A DNA stretch of 64,000 bases. It comes from Hybos culiciformis (taxonomy: Eukaryota > Arthropoda > Insecta > Diptera > Hybotidae). The stretch lies in contig OZ023274.1 of NCBI GenBank assembly GCA_964007475.1, forward strand, positions 100,325,322 through 100,389,321, in the 5' to 3' direction. The translations under genes and the position numbers were made by a program. The notes under the pieces are model-generated. The model was given only the letters and a program-made list of their open reading frames with translations. It did not search any database and was not told where the DNA came from. Positions 53,301 to 63,299 of the stretch are shown here, piece by piece. Numbering within the stretch: the stretch's first letter is position 1; each line of letters opens with the position of its first letter.

Positions 53301-56208
53301 ATAAAATTATTTCAATTGAAAAAATATACAAATTGTGAAAGTAAAATATTTCTCAAATGAAAACAACTTAATTTTTATGTCAAAAAATTTGTTAAAAAAA
53401 TCCATATATACAAGACACAAATAATATCTTTTTAATTCAATTTATAAAAAAAATGTTCATTATTTTTTATTTTGTGAATTAAGTTTAATTGAAACACTTG
53501 AAAAAAAAATTAAGGAAATTAAAAATTTAAAAATGTTTTATTAAGTTAACAATGAAATTTTTAGTAAATTTTTATGACTAAATAAAAATAAATTTATATT
53601 GAGTTTCTTTGGCTCCATTGAAATACTTAATTTAAAAAAATTAAATAACAACGAAAATTTTATTTCATGACTAGATTTTTTTAAATAGCTATCATAGTTT
53701 GATGATAAAATAATTTTGTTTTGATTAATATTTACTATAATGGGTTATGATCGGAAATCAGTTTTCCTTTCTCAGGTGTAAAAGAGTTCCTACTATTTTT
53801 AAACAAAAATGAATTAGTTTGAAATAAAACACTGATTGTTACGTGATTCAAGTGAAAGAATAGAAAATAATGATGTGCTTATTAGCATAAATACTCTCTC
53901 ATTTCAAAAACTAAAATTTTGTACGTTTTAGAGTAGACTTTACTATAACATTATTATTCAACAAGTCATGCGGAAAACTAAAATTATCAAACCAATAAAA
54001 AATTAACTAAGTAATTGAAGTCTAAGGAAAAAAAATAGTATCTCACATATTTATGGTTTGCTAAAATAAATGGGTGAATTTTATTAAACAAAATTTAAGC
54101 TAAAGATCAAAATTGCCTTGACAAAGACATGTGTAATGCCACACAAAAAGCATAATTGCATTATGTTAATGTAAGTATAAAAATATGATTTTGAAATAAC
54201 TTGATTTTACTGCACATACATAATTTACATGTAAATACATAATTTATCAGGTAAAAATTCTACAATAATGGCTTACGAAATATGATAAGCAGATGCATGA
54301 AAATAAACTTATTTGTCATAATTTATTAGCAGTAAAAGATAAATATACTTATAATTGCATCAACTACAAAGTTTAAAAAATGTTTGTTCAATTTTTTTTG
54401 GAATATCAAACCATAAAGCAAAGATAAATATATGTACATTATATGTGTAAATGTACTTATGTGGGATCCACAAAATTATTTAGACAATAATATTCTCAAT
54501 AATAATTTGAACTGAAATAAATCGAGAGTATCCAATCATTTTTTAATGATTATTAGAGTAGATATTTTTTTAAAGTTCAATTGCTGATTGAAAATGAAAA
54601 GATTTTTAGAAAAACAAAGACTAAAATTGAAATAGAGTTTATTTTAAAATTAGAATTTATTTTACCTAGATTAAAATTAAGTATAAAGAAAATTTAATTA
54701 AAGTTTGAATTCCTTTGAAAAATTTAAATTACTTACAATTAAAATAAGGAAATTGGACTACAAATAAATATTGAATTTTTCATAATTTGGAAAGCTGGAG
54801 TTTTATTATTGAAAAGGATCCTACATATAATATATTATATTTATATTTATTTTTTTCAAGGTCTTTAATCAAGAATGCTCAAGTTTAAATAAATGTCAAG
54901 TCTTTTTGAAATAAATATAAAATTAAAACAAGCTCAAAATCTTTTTGTGTAATTATAATTACGTAAAAAATCCTGATTAAAATTTGAGATAAAAAAAAGT
55001 TTTAAATCCTGATCTTTAATCCTGATATACATAACTTTTTCTTAAGTCAGCAGAACATCTCGATTATTTAAAAAAAATTAGCAAGCATCAAATTTTTAAT
55101 TAAAGAATTAAATTACCTCGTAATTTGCTTTAAATTTTTCTACATCACAAAGTTATTTTTTGGAATATTTAATCCTTGCTTAGCTAACTTACTTTTAAAA
55201 AGTAAGCCAGCAACAAATTTTTGATTAGAGCATTAAACTAGCTTGTAATTAGCTTTAATTTTTTCCACTATCACATTGTAATTTTTTTGCAATATTTAAC
55301 CCTTGCTCTGCTTACTTTTTCTCACGTCAGTGGAACATGTCGATTATTTACAAAAAAAAAATTAATTATGGCATTTAATTAGCTCGAAATTAGCTTTAAA
55401 TTTTTCCAGTACCAGTTTTATGTTCTGCTGATGTTGTTCTTCTAACGTTCTAACTTTATTGACATATAATATTTTTAAGTTTGTGTATACGTACGTACAG
55501 TAAAAAAAGTCAAATAAATAAATTAAAACTAGGTATATATTGCTAAACAGAATTATCAATAATAATATTTCAAAATAATTGAGAAAGCATGAAAGCATAC
55601 CTACTTTTACTATTTTTCCTTAAACATTAAGATAAAAAACAAGAATTTTTTTCAACAAATTGAAATAAAGTTTTGTTTAGTACAATACAATTGTTTTGTC
55701 AACTGTTAAAATCATAATAAATGTAGGTAGTAAGTAACTGGGTACGAAAAATAAGAATAATAATGTAATTTTAGCACATTATATTTTGTATTAAATTTTA
55801 AATTTTAATTGTGGGTTTGAAAGGATCATTGAAGTTTTCTACTAAAATAACATAAAAATATTTTTTATATAGGTACTTTTAAATTGGAATAATGTGATCT
55901 AATTTTTTTCTAGGTTTTTGAAAATTATGGAAAAAGTTTGATTGCTCTTGAACTTCAGATGTAATATAGCTGATGTAATGTAATTTATTGAGCTAAAACA
56001 CAACTCCTTAGAGAATGAGCATTAATTATAATGAATAAATTTAGAAACGAGCGTGAGCATGAGCAAGTTTTATTTATTTTTTTTTTTTTTATGTAAAAAA
56101 TATTCTAAACAAAATATTTTTATAAATCTTATCTTACCAAAACGGGCTTAATGTTGTACGTCGAACAGGAGTTCCACCATAAGAATTATATCTAAAAATC
56201 CCAGCCAT
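32376..56208 (-). CDS. cnn: Centrosomin (pericentriolar scaffold protein, CDK5RAP2 family)
   Basis: This protein scaffolds the mitotic pericentriolar material and recruits gamma-tubulin complexes. Minus-strand exons in order are 56208-56138, 53272-53229, 48496-48276, 47345-47070, 46957-46754, 46322-46125, 37674-37489, 37397-37362 (36-nt microexon), 35937-35794, 35726-34868, 33992-32931 and 32713-32376. All phases match, giving 1212 aa, close to the Drosophila protein. Exon 3 carries the CM1 domain (RSVREFEEQMASLKKEN plus FNLKLRIYFLEE, residues about 62-90). Exons 4-11 are mainly coiled coil. Exon 10 contains ELAGFLDSLL and RRAIRKAVDTSLDLSKSLN, recalled as typical of insect centrosomins. The last exon carries a CM2-like end (ENIDLKQKLERTKRQLKETL ... 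QTHNVIKTVRTNME). Introns hold a whole myosin gene, alternative exons and several transposons. The N-terminal start MAGIFRYNSYGGTPVRR is supported by phase. Alternative first exons are possible. Confidence 0.92.
36101..36147. repeat. Perfect 21-bp inverted repeat (hairpin)
   Basis: Arms at 36101-36121 and 36127-36147 are exact reverse complements (GACGTTAAGAAGAAAACTAG A and its mirror) separated by five bases (AAGCG). The hairpin lies in the cnn intron between 35937 and 37362. A single-stranded copy would form a very stable stem. Confidence 0.9.
36355..36600. mobile_element. Interspersed repeat remnant with CTAGCTGTACCCGG start
   Basis: This is a GC-richer island in an AT-rich intron that begins TAACTAGCTGTACCCGGTC and then CACCCGTTGCTATGG. 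Similar CTAGCTG-CCCGG ends are common at the termini of insect retrotransposons and SINEs, from memory. It has no ORF of interest. Class and borders are uncertain. Confidence 0.4.
37186..37209. repeat. (TA)n microsatellite
   Basis: This is a short run of about 12 TA units in the cnn intron upstream of the 36-nt microexon. Confidence 0.9.
38203..42238 (-). CDS. Myosin V-like motor, tail-less, nested in a cnn intron
   Basis: This is an actin-based motor head of class V type. Minus-strand exons are 42238-41275, 40882-40531, 39753-38927 and 38648-38203. Phases match, giving 862 aa. The first intron uses a GC donor (TTTTAG|GCAAGA). Motor motifs are intact: an N-terminal KGAKIWVPSRENIW domain, SYLHEPAVLHNLKVRF, the P-loop GESGAGKT (about residues 167-174), switch I NDNSSRFGK, switch II LDIYGFETFE, actin-binding TMPHYVRCIIPND and the converter region QLRACGILETIRIS. 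One IQ motif (IQSAVRKFIARKRYLRF) follows. A degenerate second repeat comes next, in which the Gln is replaced (VVIYSGLLW). The frame then ends about 55 residues later. No coiled coil or DIL cargo domain is visible, while ordinary myosin V is roughly twice as long. The next exons downstream are centrosomin. It may be a duplicated, shortened paralogue of didum; a distant unrecognised tail exon cannot be excluded. Confidence 0.85.
42239..44049. other. cnn intron DNA upstream of the nested myosin
   Basis: This must contain the myosin promoter. Two small minus-strand candidate alternative cnn terminal exons are readable, each following an AG acceptor: 43926-43873 (GNLFNKGIQYVYDKFKK, then stop) and 43537-43424 (KFSSLSECQGNSNKLEV..., then stop). 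Both start in phase 0 and could be joined to the internal donor at 44197. No other feature is seen. Confidence 0.35.
44050..44392 (-). CDS. Candidate alternative last exon of cnn with hydrophobic tail
   Basis: This is an open 114-codon segment after a TTAATAG acceptor, with coding-like content (DTSLVSPSKPKCTKIYY, SNSSSEECLTKIDLKNDRRR). It ends in a hydrophobic run of about 17-20 residues (FFIYFLIMFIFYIFNFI) flanked by Lys-rich stretches (NKIKYG and NEEKTKKN), followed by a stop. The layout is that of a tail-anchored membrane protein. The phase (one base, then codons) joins to the exon ending at 45108. A possible donor inside it (GAG|GTAACG at 44197) would splice out the hydrophobic part, so the membrane segment might instead be intron read-through. 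The AT-rich context favours hydrophobic codons, hence the caution. Confidence 0.45.
44609..44927. repeat. 319-bp near-perfect palindrome
   Basis: Left arm 44609 to about 44757 and right arm about 44780-44927 are almost exact reverse complements across about 148 bp, with a spacer of about 22 bp. For example, CATAAAGGAAGTATAAATAG at the left edge is mirrored by CTATTTATACTTCCTTTATG at the right. The very low divergence implies a recent foldback insertion or an inverted duplication. It sits between the two candidate alternative cnn exons. Confidence 0.92.
45108..45622 (-). CDS. Candidate alternative (skipped) exon of cnn
   Basis: This is an open exon after a TTTTTCAG acceptor in phase 0. It can follow the exon ending at 46125. 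It continues the coiled coil (FSQQIEALGEKLKEQGHQKD, LLKELEKI) and then becomes Asn/Gln-rich (HSINQNQNQNNLLNPLF ... NPTSNLNLIPGFFTSCEDS). It can end in three ways: a GC donor CAG|GCATGT at 45108 that is phase-compatible with the exon at 44392, a GT donor at 45104, or simply the stop codon at 45097-45095 four residues on. The long cnn isoform appears to skip it, because 46125 joins 37674 in frame without it. The coding content looks real; the splicing is inferred. Confidence 0.6.
47687..47832 (+). mobile_element. tRNA-derived SINE, copy 1
   Basis: The head contains a pol III box A (TGGTGTAGTGG) and box B (GGTTCGATTCC) inside a T-arm-like GTGGGTTCGATTCCCAC. The acceptor stem does not pair, so it is not a working tRNA. 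A body (TTTGTCTCACTTGAATTAAG) and a poly-T end follow. A second copy lies inverted at 57903-58032. Confidence 0.8.
50259..51719 (-). mobile_element. Mutator-like (MULE) DNA transposon, internally deleted
   Basis: The element is flanked by an exact 9-bp target duplication CCCTTAAAT at 50250-50258 and 51720-51728. The 36-bp terminal inverted repeats share ATCCAGTATTTTAAAATCCAG-like sequence. Many ACTGGATTTT units lie subterminally in inverted orientation at the two ends. Inside, minus-strand frames 51256-50972 and 51170-50511 encode a partial MULE transposase. It has GCLFHFGQNIWRKVQ, FVPSDEVSEYFQLL, RNPRYRINFWTVF and NSVEAWHRGL, recalled as typical of insect MULE-domain proteins. The frames are broken relative to each other near 51170 and lack the N-terminal part. 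It is thus a defective copy of about 1.46 kb. Confidence 0.85.
51507..51578. repeat. 72-bp palindrome with GC-only core inside the MULE
   Basis: Two arms of 36 bp are centred between 51542 and 51543, with only two mismatched pairs. The central CGGCGCGCGCCG is pure G/C in otherwise AT-rich DNA. The outer parts are the element's own ACTGGATTTTAC repeats in head-to-head orientation. Confidence 0.9.
51755..52862 (-). mobile_element. 5'-truncated non-LTR (jockey-like) retrotransposon
   Basis: The open frame 52859-52131 encodes the C-terminal half of a reverse transcriptase. It has INSGVPQGCVLSPTLFLIF, the catalytic FADD box (HSFADDSNLVAYY), then LDILGSKITSDLSWKIHI and YIRPKLEYNSHIWAGAP. Downstream, the normal C-terminal signature continues in another frame (SIRTSRMWNAFPLKLFPSAG near 51990-51920), so at least one frameshift is present. 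The 5' part is missing. An A-rich run on the minus strand near 51755 may be the 3' tail. Confidence 0.85.
53273..56137. other. cnn intron 1
   Basis: This is a 2.9-kb intron between the ATG exon and exon 2. It is AT-rich. The only structure seen is a set of three diverged tandem repeats at 55032-55430. Confidence 0.6.
55032..55430. repeat. Three diverged tandem repeats of about 120-160 bp
   Basis: Segments starting near 55032, 55193 and 55316 share GTCAGNNGAACATNTCGATTA, a region like AATTAGCTTTAAATTTTTCC, and TTTAANCCTTGCT. On the minus strand each contains a recognisable V-E-K-F-K-A-N-Y/F-E-like reading. Only the third copy is open for a longer stretch (EEQHQQNIKLVLEKFKANFE). Confidence 0.5.
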
Positions 56209-57902
56209 AATTTTTACTTATTTATTTATTTTTATTTATATTTTAAAATACACTTATTTTTCTTTGGCATATATTTGATTAATTATAGTTAAATTTAAAG
56301 TAATTTCATTAATGTTAAAAACTTAATTTAACTAATTTCTTTATTGACGTCACATTGCAACCATATTTAACTGATTATAAATTCATAATTTTCAAAATTT
56401 TAATATTTTATGATAATGAAAAAGAACATATTGTTTTCATATTTCAAATTTAATTAAATCTTTAATTTTAAAAACATTTTATTATGCGATTGCTTTTAAA
56501 ATGTTGAACTAGAAAAATATTTAAAATAAGCATATAATGTATGTAAAAAGTACAATATACACAAATTGAAATAACAAATTAAGTTCGAGAAAAATTCATT
56601 TTCTTCAAGTAGCTTTTAAAAAAAATTCTAGAGCAAAAATATTTTTCATTTTAGAAAAACACATCTTAAAAAATAATTACTTAAAAAATTATATTTATTT
56701 AATTATCGCAACAGGAAAACTTTTATATCAAAATATTTAGGACACACACGATTTTTTTCAGAATTAATTATAATAATATGATACGCCAAAATAAATTATT
56801 TTTGGCCACACAATTAATAATTTCTCTTTTGAATGAATTGTTTTTGCATCATAAAAGATCAAAAGAATATTTTGAAGGGAAATATTGCAATCTTAAAGAA
56901 AAATTGAAAAATTAAAGAAAAATTGAGCAGCTTAGTATTGCAAAATATCAGCACAATTATGTATTAACTTTAATTATGTTATTCTGTATTAATTTTCAAC
57001 AAATTATGACAGATTGATAAAAATATTAGAATAATAAACGATAAACAATAAATGATAAAGAATCATTTTAATTTTTAATAATTTAATATTTGTTGCATGA
57101 AAATTATATAATTACAAAATTCAACAAAACATTTTTTTTTAAACTTAAAATAAATTGTATGCAATAAGTCTGCTTATTATTTTTATTGTTTAAAAGTATT
57201 CGTATCAAAAACTTTTTCATTTGGAAAATTGCCAAATAAAATATACAAAAATTTTCATACAGAAATATATTTGCCTTTTTATGAAAAAATAAAACAAAAA
57301 TTTAAATAGGAATGTATTATAATAATTAGTTATGAATTTTATTAGAATAATTATTTTAATAAATAAAAAATTGAACAATTAAATAATTTAATAAGCAGGT
57401 GAGATTATTTTAATGAAACATTTATTTACGATGTTAATCTCAGGAGTGAATATAATATAGATCACAATTTACAGTACATACATAAGTGTTGATACGAAAA
57501 ATTTATAATTCATAATTTTCGATTTCAATTTTTCTTAGGTTCACAGTTTCCTAAATAAAATAAAGTTTAGTGTTGTTAATATGCGATTTTCAACTAGTAT
57601 ACTGTCAATTTCTAAATATTTCGTTTTTTTGAGAAATAAAATCATTTTAAAAATTTTTAATTGTTCGACGCAATTTTTATATTTGTTGCTATACTACACT
57701 TTCCTGGCGCCACGCCTGATATTTTGTACAATATTTGGGTATAATATACGACTTATTGTTAAAAATTTTAATTAAAATTTGTTTTATAAATTTTTTTTTT
57801 TGGATTTTTTTGCATTTTCGATTTTCGAAGAGTTAAATTGACCTCTTTGAGCTCTTCGACAAATTTATGCAATGTTATCAGTTTCTGATTTTTTATTTTT
57901 TT

Positions 57903-58032
57903 TAAACAACACAAACACTTAATTCAAGTGAGACAAATTGAAAAATTAACACAAAATTCAGTCCGAGGTGAGAATCGAACGCACGACCGAACATGCCGTA
58001 GGATAAGGTCAATACTACTATACCATGACGCT
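57903..58032 (-). mobile_element. tRNA-derived SINE, copy 2 (inverted)
   Basis: Read on the minus strand this matches the SINE at 47687: GTCATGGTATAGTAGTATTG, CCTACGGCATGTTCGGTCGT, a box B (CGTTCGATTCTCACC), then CTCGGACTGAATTTTGTGTT and TTTGTCTCACTTGAATTAAG. Box A has diverged (TAGTAG for TAGTGG), so it is older or inactive. Confidence 0.8.
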
Positions 58033-61000
58033 TGATTTCATTTATCAAAAAACTATTATTTTATGTATATGATGAATAAAAGCACTTTGACCGAAACAGA
58101 ATAAAAGAAAATGGGATTTAATTCATAAAAATGTTTGAACTATATTATATTTCAAAAAAATTATTAAAAATTACCTCCTCAAAATTATGTCCAGTTTAAT
58201 TCGTAATTCATATATTTAGCATTTCTTAAAATTTAGTTTATTTTTAAAAAATCATAATATTATTATCTTTTTAGCAAATAAAATTTGTGTACTTATGCCA
58301 AAAAAAAGGAAAGTAAAATCTAAAATTCGTTATGCCAACCGGTGATTCTATGGCAACCAAAGGTTATATATAGAGAATAAGAACTGTTTATATACTTTTT
58401 TTGAATATGAAATATCGTAAACATAGCATAAATATAAATTCAAAGTTTTTCAAATGAAATTCTTCAAAACTACCTATACTTAAAATGAATGCTATTTATG
58501 TAAAAGTAAAAAAATAAAATAAGTTGTAATTTTACGAAAAATTTATGCTCATTTTTTATTTATTTAAAAATATTAGAAATACTTATTTATATCATAATAA
58601 GCTAGTGAGATTATAATTTAAATAGTTGAGGTCACCTTTGAAAAGAGTTCACATTTGCAGTTTTTCTACTAATATGTACTGTACCATGTACATATACAAT
58701 ATACGTAAGGTGGGCTTTTATATTATTATGAATGTTAACAAAAGTCAAAAATCAAATAGTTTACAATTAAAATTTTATTTATTTATTTTAAATTAAAACG
58801 TTTTAAACGGGACTCCCACATAATTCACAATAGTGTAATTTTTGCAATTACAATTAGCATTCTTTTTATTTATTAATTAAATTAGAATATTGAACTTGAA
58901 AAAAAAAAAAACATAACAAATTGCGCAATTTTTTCAAAGCTTTACTTTATTTTACACATACCTAATAATAAAAAATTTCACAAACAAATAAGTATTATTG
59001 ATAGATGAGAATGAGTGATCTAATTATTTTCTCTATTACAATAGAGGAAGTGCAAAATTTGAACTAAATGCGAGGCTAAATGGTTTGTATTGATAAATAA
59101 AATAATTAAAAAAAATCCGAGATAAATTTTGTAAATAAAAGCTTTGTAATAAATAAACTTCAAGCGCAATTAAAAACGAAATAAAATTTTTAAAATCCAT
59201 TTGTCTTTCTTAACTATAAACACTAACAATTCATCGGATAAAAATTACGTCGCGTGGATAATGTACACAGATCTGAATTATATATATAATATGAAAATTC
59301 ACCCAAAGATAAATCATTTTCACCAACCATTCATCGTCGAAAAAAAAAATTTGTCACCAATGTATTTAAACTTAAAAATTAAATAATTATGTATGTACAT
59401 TGCATATATTCGTACATTATACAGTACATAATAATTAACTTCAAAAGGTAAAAATAAACATATGAAAAGAAGTAATTTTTTTAGCATTTTACCTACATTA
59501 ATTTTTCGAGAACACAGTAATGGGGAACAAATACTATTATCCAATTTGAATAATTTTTGTGACCGTAATGTATTAAAATCGAATAAAGCAAGACAATTTA
59601 TTTTTGTAGGCAAATAATCAATAGAATTTGAAGAAAATAATATGAAAACTTTGTTGTTGTTTTGATTTTATTTTATCTAAAATCTAAATTGACCTATTTT
59701 TAGTTATTGAAAAATGTAAATAAAATAAATGTATTTTTTTTAACTTCGGATATGGGTGCGTGCATATTGCACGTCATAAGTATCGCACATGTTTCAGTTT
59801 ATAGGAAATAATCAAAGTTGGTGATGATTGCAACTGAAACAGTTTTGTTTTGATACAAAAAGAATACATTGTACATGTAATATGTACTATACATTAGGTA
59901 TGCACATAATTTTTTTTTTTATTTTTATTTTCATTCCTTATAAAGTTGTGTGAAATAAAACAAGAGGATATATAATTTTTTTTGTTTTCCTGGTTGCTGT
60001 CGACATTGAGTTGGAATGAAATAATGTTTTTCGGTTTGAAAATTTAATTGAATTTAAAGTTTCCTTTTATGAGGCAAGATTCAGCTAATTTAAATTGAAC
60101 TTAGATTGAGTAAAATAAATACAAGTTATTTACTTTCCTAGTCATCATATTATTTGAATCTGTAGCTGTTTTCTTCATTCATGGTGAAATATCATTTTAT
60201 ACGGGTAGACTATATTTTTTATTCCAAATTCCAGAAAAAATCGTATTAGTGTAGAAAAAATTACAATGAACTTTAATATTGGAAGCGAAAAAAAAAATCT
60301 ATGAACCTCAACCTTTGTAAAACATAAACTGAAATTAAAAAACTCTAAGAATGTTTTCTTTTTTCAATTATTTTATTGTCATAATTATAAAATGAAGGAT
60401 TATTCGCACTTTTTGATTTTGAATGAAACTTAAGACAGCTTATTATTAATTTATTTTTGCTAAAATATTACTATAAAATTGGTTTGAAACATGGATTTTA
60501 ATCAAAATTATTAATTAACACATGTAATAACGTTCATTGTCTAAAAAAATAGTTTCTATAAAAATAATATTTATACGCAAGTGACAATTAATTAAAGCGC
60601 ATATGTAAATCAGAGATAGAAATAGTACAAAAATTGATATAGCATAAAAGTCACGTGAATGTTTCATTTTTTTTTTTAATTTATATCTTAATGATTTTTT
60701 TTACAGTGCATATAAAAAATTTTAATAATTTTCTTTTTTCTGATAATTTTTTTTATAAGGGGGGGTCATTGAACACTTTTTAATAAGTCTCGTAAATTAT
60801 TGTAAAAAAAAAAATGTTTTGTATTGAAAAAAAAACAAATAAAAGACAATTAAAACAACTGATAGAAAAAAAATTATAAGAAATTTATATTCTTGATAAA
60901 AACTGCACAGACGACAGAGATTGAAGTAAAATGACACAAGTCACATTTGCATTATTGAATTCTGTTGTTTTTTTTTTTAATTCTCAAGTATTATTACAGG

Positions 61001-62738
61001 CGGAAATCTTATAAAGAATTCATATTGAAATTGGCATGACATAATGATGAGCGATGCATTTTAAGTAGTTATTTTTTTTTTTTAATTTTTGTTTACCAAA
61101 GTGCGGTTAAAGTAAATGTTTTGGTAAAAAATTTTAACTTAATAATAGCCCAAATATTTACAATTTCAAAATTTCAGGGGCTTTCAGGGGCAATTCTGAA
61201 TTATTTGAGTTGATTCAGTAAGTAGCATTTGCCGTTATTGAGTACGAGCCTTAATTGAATACTCTATTGCTCTACTACAAAACATAACAAATGAAATAAA
61301 AACTTGGTCCACAATCTGCACATTAAACTAGTTTTTAAAGCTCAAGATTTTAACTAATTTTTTTAGCAAACATCCAGTTTTTTTTAACTTTTTTCTTCTA
61401 TCTATGTACAATAATATTAGGAAATGTATTCAAATAAACTTCTTCACCCTATTAATTTCCCAAGAGATGGAAGAGAAAATAATTCGGATAATAAATCCTT
61501 AATAAATCAAATCACGTATCTCATACAGTGAATGTAGACCCAAAATTATTTTACATTTCACAAAATTGAAAATTATAAGGCTTTAACCATTAAGGAAGTA
61601 TAATATAGAGTAACTCTGTCAAACAACTTTTTGAAATATCGTTTTTATTTTTTTTCCTATTTTTTCAGACCCCCAAAACATATGTATAAGCAAAAAAGTT
61701 TTTATATTTTCTCTAATACTCATTAATTTTTTTCAATTTTGAGAATGTTTAGTTTTATTACAACAAACTTCTAAAAATTCGAATGTAGTTGTGCGAAAAA
61801 TCATGAATGAATGAAAAAATATGTGTCTAAATTATGTATTGTTGTGATGACAACTATGATTTTTTTTTTTTAAACTAGCATCTTCGTCTTCATTGAAATT
61901 TATAAAATTCTTATCATAACTTATTTCAAATCAATAAATATATATATTCCAATTTAATTTTTATATTAATAAAGAGATAATAAGTCATAATATTTTATCT
62001 CCTTTGGATAAAATATTCTTAAACGATAGTGGGAGACATTGCTTTATTTTTTTCGTGAATTTACGTTTAATTAGTTCGTTCTTTAAAATAATAGTGTTTT
62101 AATAGTACATGTGTATATTAAAATGTTTTGCATGAAATTTGTTTTAACAATTTAAATTTTGAAATTCTTTTAAGGGCATTAAGAAAATTATATCGGAATA
62201 TTTTATTATTATTGGAAATTTATCAATTTGGTTACGGAATTAAAATAAGTATAAATAATTTGAATAAAATAAAATACCTTAATATTTATTCATTTATTTT
62301 ATATATTAATAAGTAGGTAATCGCACTTTTTTAAATGCGCGACCTTCACTTAAATATTTTACTTATTCATGAAGTTAGAGCTCCATAAAAAGTAGTCGAC
62401 TAAACAAGTTATCTTCTATCGACCCCAATCATAAAAAAAAAGAAAAAAAGAATGATGTCCTTGAATTGAAATCAGAACAATTTTTATATCACAAAAATTA
62501 TGACAATGATTTGGAAATATTTTATGTATTTGAAAGCACCAACTGTTTGAAATTACCAGATTTCATATAAAAATTTTTGATAACTATTTTGCTCAAAATT
62601 TTTATAAAAAAAAAGAATTTAACAAACAGTATACAATTACATTGCTGTTTGGACGCAACAAAATCATCAAAAAAATATGATTTCTGGTTCACCGAAACAG
62701 ACGAATGTTATGAACATAAATTTAAATTTTTGAAGTTT

Positions 62739-62943
62739 GTTATTATAGTACGATTCAAATCACTTGACCAATGAGCTTTTAAGAGAGGGTAAAATTTGAA
62801 TAAAATTATTATACAAAAATTGCATGAGCTTTTTTCTTAAATAATTTCCCCTAAATTTTGTATGCATTTTTTAATGGAAAGGGAAAGCTTCGCATAACGG
62901 ATTGGTCAAGTGATTTGAATCGTACTATAACACTTTTAATAAC
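62739..62943. repeat. Short element with about 33-bp terminal inverted repeats
   Basis: GTTATTATAGTACGATTCAA and on to CACTTGACCAAT at 62739-62772 is mirrored by ATTGGTCAAGTGATTTGAAT plus CGTACTATAAC at 62901-62931, extending loosely to 62943. About 130 bp of AT-rich DNA lies between. This is consistent with a MITE. Confidence 0.75.
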
Positions 62944-63052
62944 AAAAGGCTCAAAATTTTTAAAAGGGATATTATTAAAAAGTTAAAGTATCCTTTCAAA
63001 CCAAAATAAAAAAACAAAAAAATCATTATTCCAATGATATAAAATAATGTGA

Positions 63053-63299
63053 ACATCGTCGGTCTCATGCAAAAATCACTGAACTGCAAAAACATAGTTT
63101 TGAGAAAATTGGATTTAAATTTTTTTTTTTTTTTTTTTTTAGAACGTTTTGGTACTTTCGGGAAAATAAAAATAGTCATTGCGGATAATTTATGACAGCA
63201 ACATATTAAAATTTTAGTTTTTTATGATTTTTCTACAATATTAGGTCAAAATGGCCAAAATTACAGTTTCGTGATTTTTGCAAGAGACCGACGATATGT
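63053..63299. repeat. Short element with about 34-bp terminal inverted repeats
   Basis: ACATCGTCGGTCTCATGC then AAAAATCACTGAACTG (63053-63086) pairs with CAGTTTCGTGATTTTTGC then AAGAGACCGACGATATGT (63264-63299). There are few mismatches. The interior, about 175 bp, has no coding content. This is a MITE candidate immediately next to the preceding one. Confidence 0.75.

Noticed and set aside
62925..63179. Minus-strand 84-codon ORF
   Set aside because: It spans parts of two inverted-repeat elements and a poly-T run; composition is non-coding.
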